DNA of 64,000 nucleotides from Butyrivibrio sp. INlla18 (GTDB taxonomy: Bacteria > Bacillota > Clostridia > Lachnospirales > Lachnospiraceae): the NCBI RefSeq assembly GCF_900103635.1, contig NZ_FMXK01000005.1:186001-250000 (forward strand), in the 5' to 3' direction. How positions within the stretch are numbered: the first letter of the stretch is position 1; each line of letters begins with the position of its first letter. Under the pieces are notes generated by a model. It searched no databases. It was given only the letters and a program-made list of their open reading frames with translations, and was not told where the DNA came from. The position numbers were made by a program, and so were the translations under genes. Shown piece after piece: positions 54,458 through 62,900 of the stretch.

Positions 54458-55486
54458 TTACAGTTTCAAAACTGATTCTCTATCGATCAAACGACATGGA
54501 ACCTTGATCTCATCAGGCACTTCCTTGCCTTCCATCTTGTCAAAAAGAAGCTCCATGGCACTTTTGCCAATCTGCAAACGATCAATTCTCATGGTTGTGA
54601 GGCGCGGTGTCATAAAATCAGATATCATCTCATCATCAAATCCCACAATAGATATATCTCTTCCAGCCTGCTTACCCTTTTCAAAAAGGTATTTGTACAC
54701 ACCGCCGGCGTTTCTATCACTCATACAAAAGATTGCTGTGATATCCTTAGACAGTAGTTTTTCTGCGGCTCCATAGCTAAGCTCCTTGCCCCAACCTGCG
54801 TAACAAATCAGCTCCGGATTGTACAAGATTCCAGCATCAAAAAGAGCTTTCTGATAGCCTAATACTCTGAGCTTTGTATGGATATTTTCCTGTTCACCTG
54901 CCATAACACCGATCTTAGTATGACCTTTTTTGATAAGGTGCTCCACTATGAGCCTTGCACCCTCTTCATCATCGATTACTACAGAAGGAACATCTTTTTC
55001 CTGAGAATATGCGTATGCAAGGACTGATGGAATCTGATATTCACTAGGGAACCTGTGAATATTACGGGCATGGCCTGCAACATAGACGATTCCGTCCACT
55101 CTGATAGATGCCATCTCCTGAACCGCTGGATCCATGACAGAATAATACATCTTGTCATTGTCAAACCAAAGATCCTGCCATCTGGAATACAGACGAAGGT
55201 TCTGAACTATAGTCCTGTAGCCCCTTTCTTCACATACTTCCATGATGCCCTCGATGATCTCAGGAGTAGTGAACTGAACTATATCCTCTGCTATTACGCC
55301 TATAGTCTGAGTCTTTTGCTTTCTAAGGCCCTGAGCTACATAGTTTAATTTGTAGCCTCTTTCCTTGACTACGGCCATTACTTTTTCTCTAGTTTCTTCG
55401 CTAACTTTATTCTTGCCATTAAGAATATTTGAGACGGTAGCTGTAGAAACCCCACATTCTTTAGCTATCTCTTTTAAGGTTATCAT
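54458..55486 (-). CDS. LacI-family regulator of sugar locus 2
   Basis: This 342-residue repressor has the N-terminal helix-turn-helix TLKEIAKECGVSTATVSNILN, hinge LNYVAQGLRKQ and a sugar-binding domain. Operators TTAATCGATTAA and TTAATCGTTTTA lie on both sides: one just after its own -10 box (55535) and two before the binding-protein gene. This fits control of the transporter operon plus autoregulation. GGAAA before the ATG is a modest ribosome site. It is a separate transcript from the transporter genes, unlike in locus 1. Confidence 0.93.
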   Translation of the reverse strand: MITLKEIAKECGVSTATVSNILNGKNKVSEETREKVMAVVKERGYKLNYVAQGLRKQKTQTIGVIAEDIVQFTTPEIIEGIMEVCEERGYRTIVQNLRLYSRWQDLWFDNDKMYYSVMDPAVQEMASIRVDGIVYVAGHARNIHRFPSEYQIPSVLAYAYSQEKDVPSVVIDDEEGARLIVEHLIKKGHTKIGVMAGEQENIHTKLRVLGYQKALFDAGILYNPELICYAGWGKELSYGAAEKLLSKDITAIFCMSDRNAGGVYKYLFEKGKQAGRDISIVGFDDEMISDFMTPRLTTMRIDRLQIGKSAMELLFDKMEGKEVPDEIKVPCRLIDRESVLKL

Positions 55487-55534
55487 TTTAATTTCCTGCC
55501 TCTAACATCAAAAAATCGCAGTACCCACCTGCGG

Positions 55535-55560
55535 TTAATCGTTTTATTTATTTTATTATA
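55535..55560 (-). promoter_or_regulatory. lacI (locus 2) -10 box and operator
   Basis: TATAAT (55555-55560, minus strand) has no good -35 box. TTAATCGTTTTA (55535-55546, plus strand) lies just past the expected start of transcription. Confidence 0.6.
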
Positions 55561-55611
55561 CTGGTGGGATTATTGCAAGAAAAGAATAATTATCATCAAG
55601 ACAATAAAAAA

Positions 55612-55642
55612 GCCGAATGATAGTTCTCACTACCATTCGGCC
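55612..55642 (-). terminator. Terminator of the NlpC/P60 gene
   Basis: GCCGAATG and CATTCGGC pair, with TAG/CTA inside, and six T follow on the minus strand. Confidence 0.92.
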
Positions 55643-55656
55643 AATATTCATAAGAA

Positions 55657-56994
55657 TTAGAAGATTCTTCTGACTGCAAGTACTGTACGGTAATCAGCGT
55701 TTGAAATCTTGATACCTGTAGCTGCTGTTGATGCATGAACAATCTGTCCATTACCAATGTAGATAGCTACGTGACCTGAATAACATACAATATCACCAGG
55801 CTGAGCATTTGCAAGTCCGTCTACAGCTGCACCTACGCTTCTGTCTGCACCAGATGAATGAGGAAGGCTTACACCGAAGTTAGCGTAAACACTCATTACG
55901 AATCCTGAACAGTCAGCACCATTTGTAAGTGATGTGCCGCCATATACATAAGGGTTACCAACAAACTGCTGAGCAAACTGTGATACAGCAGAGCCAATAG
56001 AGCTTGTATCTGTTGTATATGAGCTAGCTGAGTTGTAGCTTGCAGTACCTGAAGATTCAGCATTCTTGGAAGTTCCCTTTCTTGCGGCTGCCTGAGCTGC
56101 TTCTCTGGCTGCTTTTTCTTTTGCAAGTCTGGCTTCCTCTTCTGCCTTTGATTCAGCTTCTACGAATTCAGTGGAAAGTGTTACATAGTCAAGTGATACA
56201 TAACCATCACCTTCCTCGATACTAACCTTAACCCATCCGTCAAGCTCTTCTTCAACAACAAGTTCGTCTTCGATAGGAACAAGTCCGAGGACCTCTTCAT
56301 CTAGTCCTGGGCCACTTCTAACTTTAAGAGTTGTAGTTGTAACTGTTGCAATTCTAGTTCCAACTTCCTTGGCAAGTTCAACAGCATCTTCACCAGTTAC
56401 GCAGTACTGTGCCTTAACATAACCTTCAACTGTACCAGATTTGATCTTGTACCAGCCATTGTCCTCTTCTATGAAAGTACCTACTGACTTGTCATATAAC
56501 TTACCAATTATCTCACCGTCTTCTTCACTAGGAAGATTGCGGACATTTACATAATCATTAACCTTTGCAATAACAAGGCTCTTAAAGCGCTCTTCTTCGG
56601 CTTCTTCTGCTGTAGAAGCACCTTCAGATGCGCCATCTTTCTTACTAATTACTGCGCCTGTAGCGCTCTGAATATCTTTAAGAATGTTTTCCGTAATAGT
56701 TGATGCCAGCGGTGTTTCATCAGTTACTGCTGATGAATTAGCAATTTCACTGTTCGCCTCCTTGCTAGTACTTACTGAGCTGGAATTATCAGTCTTTGGT
56801 GAGTTCTCATCAACAGACTGCTGAAGTGCTGAAAGAGAAACCTGATTATCGCCAAGCGCATATGTTATACCTGCCTGTGGCAGAACAGTTTTTACCTTAT
56901 TGGATGATGCCGCTGAAGCATCAATACTCATATTGGAAAATATAAGGGCAGCTGTCATACCAAGAACGGCAAGCTGCTTTGCTCTATTTTTCAA
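55657..56994 (-). CDS. Secreted NlpC/P60 cell-wall hydrolase with SH3 domains, TTG start
   Basis: This 445-residue exported endopeptidase cuts peptide stems of peptidoglycan. I place the start at a TTG (56992-56994) because GGAGG lies six bases before it and it opens a clean signal peptide, KNRAKQLAVLGMTAALIF, with cleavage after ASA; a longer frame from 57021 runs through that ribosome site. Then come a Ser/Thr/Glu-rich part (about 45-150), two bacterial SH3 domains (about 155-205 and 225-275), an Ala/Glu/Lys-rich coiled segment (about 285-315) and the NlpC/P60 domain with Cys362 (GADCSGF), His408 (SGHVAIYIG) and His420 (VHAS). Confidence 0.92.
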   Translation of the reverse strand: MKNRAKQLAVLGMTAALIFSNMSIDASAASSNKVKTVLPQAGITYALGDNQVSLSALQQSVDENSPKTDNSSSVSTSKEANSEIANSSAVTDETPLASTITENILKDIQSATGAVISKKDGASEGASTAEEAEEERFKSLVIAKVNDYVNVRNLPSEEDGEIIGKLYDKSVGTFIEEDNGWYKIKSGTVEGYVKAQYCVTGEDAVELAKEVGTRIATVTTTTLKVRSGPGLDEEVLGLVPIEDELVVEEELDGWVKVSIEEGDGYVSLDYVTLSTEFVEAESKAEEEARLAKEKAAREAAQAAARKGTSKNAESSGTASYNSASSYTTDTSSIGSAVSQFAQQFVGNPYVYGGTSLTNGADCSGFVMSVYANFGVSLPHSSGADRSVGAAVDGLANAQPGDIVCYSGHVAIYIGNGQIVHASTAATGIKISNADYRTVLAVRRIF

Positions 56995-57098
56995 AGTGGG
57001 CCTCCAAATCATCAAAATCAATTGTTACAATTTTTTTCACATTTGATATCAATATACGCCTTTTGATCATTTTTGTCAAATTTTATCAATTTTTCATG

Positions 57099-58037
57099 TC
57101 ACTTCTCTTTGCCCACAAGGAAGTCCTGAACCGCAGTAACAGCGTTTGCGCCGTCTGCCACAGCTGTAACGATCTGGCGTAATCTCTTTTGTCTAGAATC
57201 ACCAGCCACAAACACACCTGCCTTCGAAGTTGCACAATCTTCATCTGCAATTACATAACCTTTTTCATCAAGTTCAACAATATCAGCAAAAAGATCTGTG
57301 GAAGGATGTATACCTATAGCAACGAATATACCATCAACATCGAATTTCTGCATTTCTTTGGTCTTAACGTTCTCTATCTGCAGGTGAGTAACCTTATCTT
57401 CACCATCGATCTCTTTTACAACGCTATCCCAGATGACTTCCACGTTATCAAGTCCAAAGAGCTCCTCCTGGAGTATCTTGGTTGCTCTGAGCTCATCTCT
57501 TCTGTGAATGAGGTAAACCTTGCTGCAGAATCTAGCAAGGAATATAGCATCCTCAACTGCCACATCACCGCCGCCGTTAACAGCTGTGACTTTGCCTCTA
57601 TAGAATGCTCCATCACAAGTTGCACAGTAGGATACACCCTTACCGATGTATTCTTCTTCACCAGGAATGCCAAGTTTGGAGTGATGGGCACCTGTTGCAA
57701 GAAGTACTGTGTGAGTTTCATATGAAGAGTCCTCAGTTACAACCTTAAATACTGGTGCCTTTGTATCAGTACCTTCTGAAACACATTCAATGCCAGTTAC
57801 AACGCCGTCAACAAACTCTGCGCCAAGCTTATCAGCATGCTCTCTAAACTTCATACCAAGGTCAAATCCGTTAACTCCTGGGATTCCAAGGTAATTATCC
57901 ACCTCATAGGTATCAATTATCTGGCCTCCGCTCACTGGATTTTTTTCTATAATGATCATGTTAAGTCCAGCTCTTTTAGCATATACTGCTGCTGAAAGTC
58001 CCGCTGGTCCTGAACCTACAATAACTAAATCGTACAT
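57099..58037 (-). CDS. trxB: Thioredoxin reductase
   Basis: TrxB passes electrons from NADPH through FAD to thioredoxin. The 312-residue protein has the FAD motif VIVGSGPAGLSAAVYA, redox pair Cys138-Ala-Thr-Cys141, the dinucleotide motif AVNGGGDVAVEDA followed by HRRDELRA, and the C-terminal FAD contact GVFVAGDSRQKRLRQ. The basic HRR after the second motif favours NADPH. The D-V in GGGDVA replaces the usual N/D-S. No thioredoxin gene is next to it. AAGGAGG precedes the ATG. Confidence 0.94.
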   Translation of the reverse strand: MYDLVIVGSGPAGLSAAVYAKRAGLNMIIIEKNPVSGGQIIDTYEVDNYLGIPGVNGFDLGMKFREHADKLGAEFVDGVVTGIECVSEGTDTKAPVFKVVTEDSSYETHTVLLATGAHHSKLGIPGEEEYIGKGVSYCATCDGAFYRGKVTAVNGGGDVAVEDAIFLARFCSKVYLIHRRDELRATKILQEELFGLDNVEVIWDSVVKEIDGEDKVTHLQIENVKTKEMQKFDVDGIFVAIGIHPSTDLFADIVELDEKGYVIADEDCATSKAGVFVAGDSRQKRLRQIVTAVADGANAVTAVQDFLVGKEK

Positions 58038-58135
58038 AGTAGCCTCCTTGAATCAAAAAACAAAATTTAAATTGTGCACAATCGAATTTTATCACTAAAT
58101 CGTTTTTTGTAAATACTTTTTTTCTAAAATAAAAA

Positions 58136-58912
58136 TTAAATGATGTTGTATTTCTCTAATGCCTTGTATATTCCGTCGTTTTCAAGGAAGTCAGTCACAT
58201 CATCTGCGTATTTTCTAGCGTCCTCTGATGCTCTGCCCATGGCAATGCCCACATTAGCTGTTATGAGCATCTCTTTGTCATTGATACTATCTCCAAAAGC
58301 AATAGTATTCTTGATATCTTCACCAAGAAGCTCGCAAACCTTTTCTATTCCTGTACCTTTATTAAATCCCTTTGGAACCATCTCGCAGATATTCTCAGTG
58401 TGAAGCATCACATCATAGAGATCCTCAAGCTCCTTAAAGCAGCTTTCTTTGTCCGCACCATTGGTGTCACAGGAGAGCTTGTTGATCTCCCAGTTACCCC
58501 AGTTATCCTTGATTCCAAGGCGCCTGTCACCCATTTCAGTCATGACCTTCATGCCATACATGTCGTCCTTGAAATCTTCATATTCCATATAAAGATACTT
58601 TGGTCCCTCGAGAATTGGCTTAAATCCATACCTTCCAATGGTCTCAACTGTTCTGATGCACTCATCCCTAGTAAGAAGCTTATTAAAGATAACTTCGTCT
58701 CCATACTCGATCATGCAGCCGCATGCTGACACGATTCCATCAAATCCTATGCCTAAAAGGTCTTTATGCTTGATATGAGCCCTTGCTCGTCCTGAATTGA
58801 TAAAACACTTATGTCCGTTATTTCTAGCCTTCCTGATGCCTTCTATGGTGCTCTCAGGTATGTAATTCTTGTAATCCCAAATTGTTCCGTCTACGTCAAA
58901 AAATAAAACCAT
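58136..58912 (-). CDS. HAD-superfamily (Cof-type) phosphatase
   Basis: This 258-residue hydrolase has the HAD motif I FFDVDGTIWD (nucleophile Asp7), motif II in INSGR, the Cof-type cap in the middle and motif IV GDSINDKEML. Substrate is unknown, usually a sugar phosphate or flavin nucleotide. Its ATG at 58912 shares one base with the TAA stop of the preceding SDR gene (TAATG), so the two are translationally coupled. Confidence 0.92.
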   Translation of the reverse strand: MVLFFDVDGTIWDYKNYIPESTIEGIRKARNNGHKCFINSGRARAHIKHKDLLGIGFDGIVSACGCMIEYGDEVIFNKLLTRDECIRTVETIGRYGFKPILEGPKYLYMEYEDFKDDMYGMKVMTEMGDRRLGIKDNWGNWEINKLSCDTNGADKESCFKELEDLYDVMLHTENICEMVPKGFNKGTGIEKVCELLGEDIKNTIAFGDSINDKEMLITANVGIAMGRASEDARKYADDVTDFLENDGIYKALEKYNII

Positions 58913-59634
58913 TAGATCCAACCACCATCTATCCTAATAATCTGTCCTGTCATATAAGTAGGGGCATCAGCAAGCATCACCGCAAGGCTAGCTACTTCAG
59001 CTGTGTCTCCCATTCTTCCAGCAGGAATCTCATCGCAGAGCTCATCAAGATCTTCCTTTGATAGATGCTCTCTGTTCATATCTGTATCTATGACACCGCA
59101 GGATATTGCATTAACCTGCACTCCGCTTGGTGCCAGCTCTTTGGCCAGTGCCTTGGTAAAAGAGTTAACGCCGCCCTTAGAGGCAGAATAGGCAACTTCG
59201 CATGATGCACCAACTTCGCCCCAAACTGAAGTGATGTTGATGATCCTTCCTGAATGCTTTTTAACCATCATAGGAACCGCAAACTTGGAGGTATTAAACA
59301 GGCAGTCAAGATTAGTAGACATCATGCTATCCCAATCTTCTTTTTCCATATCTGTCAAAAGACCTATGAAAGCTACGCCTGCGTTATTGACTACGATGTC
59401 GATATCTGGAATTTCTGAAAACATTTCTTTTACCGCCGTGTAATCGCCAGCATCGCATTTATAACAGTGGCAAGTTACACCGTACTCTGCAGTTAGATTC
59501 TTTGATAGTTTCCCTAGTTCTTCAATATTCTTTTTACATGTTAAAAAGAGCTCGTCTTTTTCCTTGGCAAAAGCCTCTGCGATTGCTCTTCCTATTCCTC
59601 TGGAAGCTCCAGTAATAAGGACTTTTCTGTTCAC
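58912..59634 (-). CDS. SDR oxidoreductase, probably EF-P 5-aminopentanone reductase (YmfI-like)
   Basis: This 240-residue short-chain dehydrogenase has the cofactor motif ITGASRGIGRAIA, NNAG and the catalytic Ser136, Tyr149 and Lys153. It is annotated as FabG-like by default, but the segment SVWGEVGASCEVAYSASKGG resembles YmfI, which reduces the 5-aminopentanone group on the lysine of elongation factor P in Firmicutes. I base that on recalled similarity only. The start is a GTG with AAAGG upstream. The HAD phosphatase gene follows with a one-base overlap. Confidence 0.8.
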   Translation of the reverse strand: MNRKVLITGASRGIGRAIAEAFAKEKDELFLTCKKNIEELGKLSKNLTAEYGVTCHCYKCDAGDYTAVKEMFSEIPDIDIVVNNAGVAFIGLLTDMEKEDWDSMMSTNLDCLFNTSKFAVPMMVKKHSGRIINITSVWGEVGASCEVAYSASKGGVNSFTKALAKELAPSGVQVNAISCGVIDTDMNREHLSKEDLDELCDEIPAGRMGDTAEVASLAVMLADAPTYMTGQIIRIDGGWI

Positions 59635-59689
59635 TTTTTTACCTTTCTATATGCACAAATGCACAACTATTCCTATTCTAACAAAAAAA

Positions 59690-59723
59690 GCCTGATATGA
59701 AACGTTAAAATTTCATATCAGGC
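59690..59723 (-). terminator. Terminator of the CheX-like/CheY unit
   Basis: GCCTGATATGAAA pairs perfectly with TTTCATATCAGGC around an 8-base loop, with seven T after it on the minus strand. Confidence 0.94.
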
Positions 59724-59743
59724 CTAAAATTCATATAAACATA

Positions 59744-60097
59744 TCAGCAACGTTTCATTGCATCAAGAACTGATTCTTCGATGAAAGGCTTTGAAACAAA
59801 CTCAGCAGCTCCAAGCTTTAATGCCTCCATCATCTTTTCCTTCTGTCCTGCTGCCGTGATCATAACAACCTTGGCGTCAGGAAAGCTCTTTTTAATAAGC
59901 TTAAGTGACTCAATGCCATCCATCTCAGGCATTGTGATATCCATCGTCACAATGTCAGGCTGGAGCTTAACATAGCTATCAAAACCCTCTCTGCCGTTTA
60001 CAGCTTCGCCTACGATCTTGTAGCCAGCTCTTTCTAATATATCCCTCAAAACCCTTCTGGATGTTCTGGAATCATCAACTATCAGCACGTTTTTCAT
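59744..60097 (-). CDS. CheY-like single-domain response regulator
   Basis: This 117-residue receiver domain has the acidic pair LIVDDS, phospho-Asp53 in TMDITMPEMDG, the Thr/Ser in MITAAG and Lys in FVSKPF. With no output domain, it acts through a partner, as CheY does. It follows the CheX-like gene after 13 bases, and GGAGG precedes its ATG, so the pair is one unit. No kinase or receptor gene is near. Confidence 0.94.
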   Translation of the reverse strand: MKNVLIVDDSRTSRRVLRDILERAGYKIVGEAVNGREGFDSYVKLQPDIVTMDITMPEMDGIESLKLIKKSFPDAKVVMITAAGQKEKMMEALKLGAAEFVSKPFIEESVLDAMKRC

Positions 60098-60110
60098 ATT
60101 TTGTCCTCCA

Positions 60111-60995
60111 TCAGATGTTAGTATCGCCCTTAACTGAAATAATATATTTTATCTGTGCTCCACTGATATGAACTGGAAGCACCATGATCTCCTCGCTTGT
60201 TACTTCCTGATGATTCACATAAAAATCCGGTGGCTCAAGCTCAATCTTTGATTCCTGCTGGCTTCTGGCTGTGGCATAGAGACCATTGATACAGTTGATA
60301 AGCTCGCAGACTGCATCCAGCGCATCCTCTCTAGTATCAATAAATTCTTCCTTGGTATATGCAACTGCCATCTTCTGCACGTCGTCATATTTGCCTGCAA
60401 TTGCTACAAAGGCTTTTTCATCCTGATGGAACTTCTGATATCCCAGAACTTCCTCATTTACAGACGTGGTAAAAGAAGCTTCTCCAACATAGACATGATT
60501 ATCAACCAGTCTATAAAGGTTTTTGACTCCCATGGAGAACATCCTTACAAGTTGCTCATTTTCAGTCTTTAGGAAAATAGGAACCATCCTATCTACTTCA
60601 CCAGACTTAAGAGTTGCCATATCGGTTTCCGTGAAGCCATGCTCCATCTGGTATTTGTCTTCTGCTTCATGAAGTTGTTCAACGGAAAGAAAGCCAAGAT
60701 CAACAATGGCCTGCAGAAATGCAAGATAAGAATTACCCTGAAGCTCTAGCAGTCTTCCCACCTGAGTTTCAGTCAGATATCCCTTGTCAACAGCGATATC
60801 ACCAAAGCGCATATCCATAGTAGCCTGCAGCATATTAACCTGCTCGGCCTGAGCTATAGACATAAGCTTCTCATTAACAGCAATGACTCCAAGCTTAGCT
60901 CTGTGGGAGTCCTGAATCTTGTACGCCTCATTTAGCTGCCCCGGTGTCAGGAGCTGTTCCTTAACAAGATAATCACCTAATAGCCTGTCTAACAT
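60111..60995 (-). CDS. Two-domain protein: MshEN-like N-terminus and CheX-like C-terminus
   Basis: This 294-residue protein has an N-terminal part (about 1-130) made of repeated helical elements such as LGDYLVKEQLLTPGQLNEA and FGDIAVDKGYLTETQVGRLLE, which look like the MshEN/GspE N-terminal fold, known to bind c-di-GMP in MshE. The C-terminal half (about 150-294) resembles CheX-type phosphatases (TREDALDAVCELINCINGLYA matches the CheC/CheX helix with conserved E and N). It would thus link c-di-GMP or another signal to dephosphorylation of the CheY encoded next. AGGAG precedes the ATG. Confidence 0.75.
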   Translation of the reverse strand: MLDRLLGDYLVKEQLLTPGQLNEAYKIQDSHRAKLGVIAVNEKLMSIAQAEQVNMLQATMDMRFGDIAVDKGYLTETQVGRLLELQGNSYLAFLQAIVDLGFLSVEQLHEAEDKYQMEHGFTETDMATLKSGEVDRMVPIFLKTENEQLVRMFSMGVKNLYRLVDNHVYVGEASFTTSVNEEVLGYQKFHQDEKAFVAIAGKYDDVQKMAVAYTKEEFIDTREDALDAVCELINCINGLYATARSQQESKIELEPPDFYVNHQEVTSEEIMVLPVHISGAQIKYIISVKGDTNI

Positions 60996-61442
60996 AATTT
61001 CTTCTCCTAGTAAAAAAGCGTGCTGCTCTTCTATGTATAAGACAAAAATACGGACAATAGCCTACTGTAATACCATTGTAGACTATTATCCGTTCATAAA
61101 CAAGCTATTTAGTAAAAACGCAAGGGGACTTCCTAGCTTTGGAGCTTGGCGCTCGGCGACTCTGGGCGTTTAGCTCTTGGCGTTTGGCTCTTGCCGCTAA
61201 ATTTTGTCAATATTGAAACATTTCCCGCTAATCTTTACCCCTAAACTCCTAATTATGGGTAAAGAATTTGAAAAAGCCTTACGTCATTGAAAATCAAGCT
61301 TGAAAAAAGGGGTTAAAACAGCCCAAAAGGGTGAAGAATAATTGAAAAATTCCTCATATTGCCTTCATTTTAGAGTACAAAAGCCCTAATACAAAAAATA
61401 ACTACTCCTGCCAAGATGGATATTCCGACTTGTAACTTCTTT
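60996..61442. other. 447-base gap with hairpin and short GC-rich tandem repeat
   Basis: I see no gene here. A hairpin at about 61052-61093 pairs CGGACAATAGCCTAC with a 13-of-15 complementary arm. At 61165-61192 two 14-base tandem copies, GGCGTTTAGCTCTT and GGCGTTTGGCTCTT, stand within a GC-rich island (about 61140-61198) with decayed copies before them. The rest is A/T-rich. No strong promoter stands out for the CheX-like gene. Confidence 0.6.
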
Positions 61443-62117
61443 TTATTTCTTCCTAACAACTGCATACATCAATTTATCAAAATCCGGAAGTGAACTAGTA
61501 ATTCCCTTCTCAACTATTTCAAAATCATTCCTAATTATCTCTTTTTCAAATGTATCAAATGAAACCATTCTGCATGATGTAGCTGCAACCATCATCTTAC
61601 CTGACTCATGATTTCTCTCTTGAATATCAAACGCTTTAGTAATATCGGATGAAACCTCCATATCTCCATCCCCCATAGTACAGATAAGCGCTAAGCCATC
61701 ATCATTAAGATGATCAAAGACAAATCTATAAAAGCCATTGCGATCTTCATCTAAAACAAGCATATGAACAACAGCAACTGCATAAATGAAATCAAAATTA
61801 TCGCAGAGCGTATCTGACAAACAATCCAACACACTAAAGTTATCCGCAAATCCAGGCATTGTTTTCTTGCAATAGTTAATAGCTTCTTCAGAAATATCAG
61901 TTGCAAGTAATTTATATCCGCTTTCTAATACAGATTTTGAATCTCGTCCTTCTCCACAACCAATTTCCAAGATTTTTTGCTGTTTACTTATGCCATACTT
62001 GCAAATCATATCCAGCACTACAGGCGTGTCTTTTTCACTAGCCCAGCTATAACCTTGTTTATGTACTGCTTTGTACCGTTCCTCGTATGCACAATAATAT
62101 CTACTCTTGTTATCCAT
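61443..62117 (-). CDS. Class I SAM-dependent methyltransferase, target unknown
   Basis: This 224-residue protein has the SAM-binding motif ILEIGCGEGRDSKSVLESGY, ATDIS for the ribose and DFIYAVAVVHMLVLDE for motif IV/post-motif. The target cannot be inferred. Two starts compete: the ATG at 62117, with GGGGTG upstream, and a GTG at 62123 whose GTGA overlaps the preceding stop. I list the ATG. It is the last gene of a tight GNAT-small protein-methyltransferase cluster. Confidence 0.88.
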   Translation of the reverse strand: MDNKSRYYCAYEERYKAVHKQGYSWASEKDTPVVLDMICKYGISKQQKILEIGCGEGRDSKSVLESGYKLLATDISEEAINYCKKTMPGFADNFSVLDCLSDTLCDNFDFIYAVAVVHMLVLDEDRNGFYRFVFDHLNDDGLALICTMGDGDMEVSSDITKAFDIQERNHESGKMMVAATSCRMVSFDTFEKEIIRNDFEIVEKGITSSLPDFDKLMYAVVRKK

Positions 62118-62119
62118 CT

Positions 62120-62368
62120 TCACCCCAAATCTTCTTTTGAAATTTCAATAGATGGATAATGCCCAAGTTCCGTCAAGTCCTGATCAAGTGGAACCTCGTA
62201 TTCCATATAAAAATTCTCAGGATTTACCTTCTGAAGTTCTTCTAGTTTACTCTTCACACCCTGCTCATCTTCAGAAACATAGACGAAAGAAACAACTCCT
62301 ACATTTTCATCCTGATTCTGGCTACTTGGCTCAACACTTCCGCACAGAATCATCCTTACTTTTTTCAT
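62120..62368 (-). CDS. Small protein of unknown function between GNAT and methyltransferase genes
   Basis: I do not recognise this 82-residue acidic protein. It starts KKVRMILCGSVEPSS, has a central VVSFVYVSEDEQGVKSKLEELQ and ends HYPSIEISKEDLG; a small alpha/beta domain seems likely. Its ATG overlaps the GNAT stop by four bases (ATGA), and its own stop overlaps or touches the methyltransferase start, so it is almost surely translated. Such coupling suggests that the three products work together. Confidence 0.8.
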   Translation of the reverse strand: MKKVRMILCGSVEPSSQNQDENVGVVSFVYVSEDEQGVKSKLEELQKVNPENFYMEYEVPLDQDLTELGHYPSIEISKEDLG

Positions 62369-62832
62369 AATACTCCTCCAACAAGTTCCATCTCATCATT
62401 CATCTTCACAAATCCATATTTCTCATATAATGGCCTGCCCATGTCAGTAGCCTCTAATGAAATAGCAGACACACCCTGAGCCTTTGCATCCTTCACCAAA
62501 AGATCAAGCGTATTAAAAGCTATGCCACGTCTTCTATGATCTGGTGCAGTGTACATATTCATAATATAGGCTTTTTTACCCGTAGGATTATGATACGTAG
62601 GCATAACTCTAAAATAGCTCACGCCACCAGCACCTACAAATTCACCTTCATCAAATACAAGATATGCAGTCTGACTTCCATCTAAAAGAGCTTTCGCATA
62701 ATAATCTCTTGATTCACGCTCCACTTCTGACATATCAACACTGTCATCAAGCTTATTTGCAGCGCGAAGGACCATAATCCTAGTACTAACAAGCATATCA
62801 AGATCATCTATTGTAGCTTTCCTGTACTCCAT
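62365..62832 (-). CDS. GNAT-family N-acetyltransferase
   Basis: This 155-residue protein has the GNAT fold with acetyl-CoA binding motif A in MYTAPDHRRRGIAFNTLDLLVKDA (R/Q-x-x-G-x-A form at RRRGIA) and the C-terminal MGRPLYEKYGFVKMNDEM. Substrate is unknown. I chose the ATG at 62832, preceded by AGGAG, over a start six codons upstream. First gene of the overlapping three-gene cluster. Confidence 0.9.
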   Translation of the reverse strand: MEYRKATIDDLDMLVSTRIMVLRAANKLDDSVDMSEVERESRDYYAKALLDGSQTAYLVFDEGEFVGAGGVSYFRVMPTYHNPTGKKAYIMNMYTAPDHRRRGIAFNTLDLLVKDAKAQGVSAISLEATDMGRPLYEKYGFVKMNDEMELVGGVL

Positions 62833-62900
62833 GCGGCTATCTCCTGTCATTCTATAAATCCCATACCACGTCTTACTGTGTCAGTCTTTTCTTTACCAAT

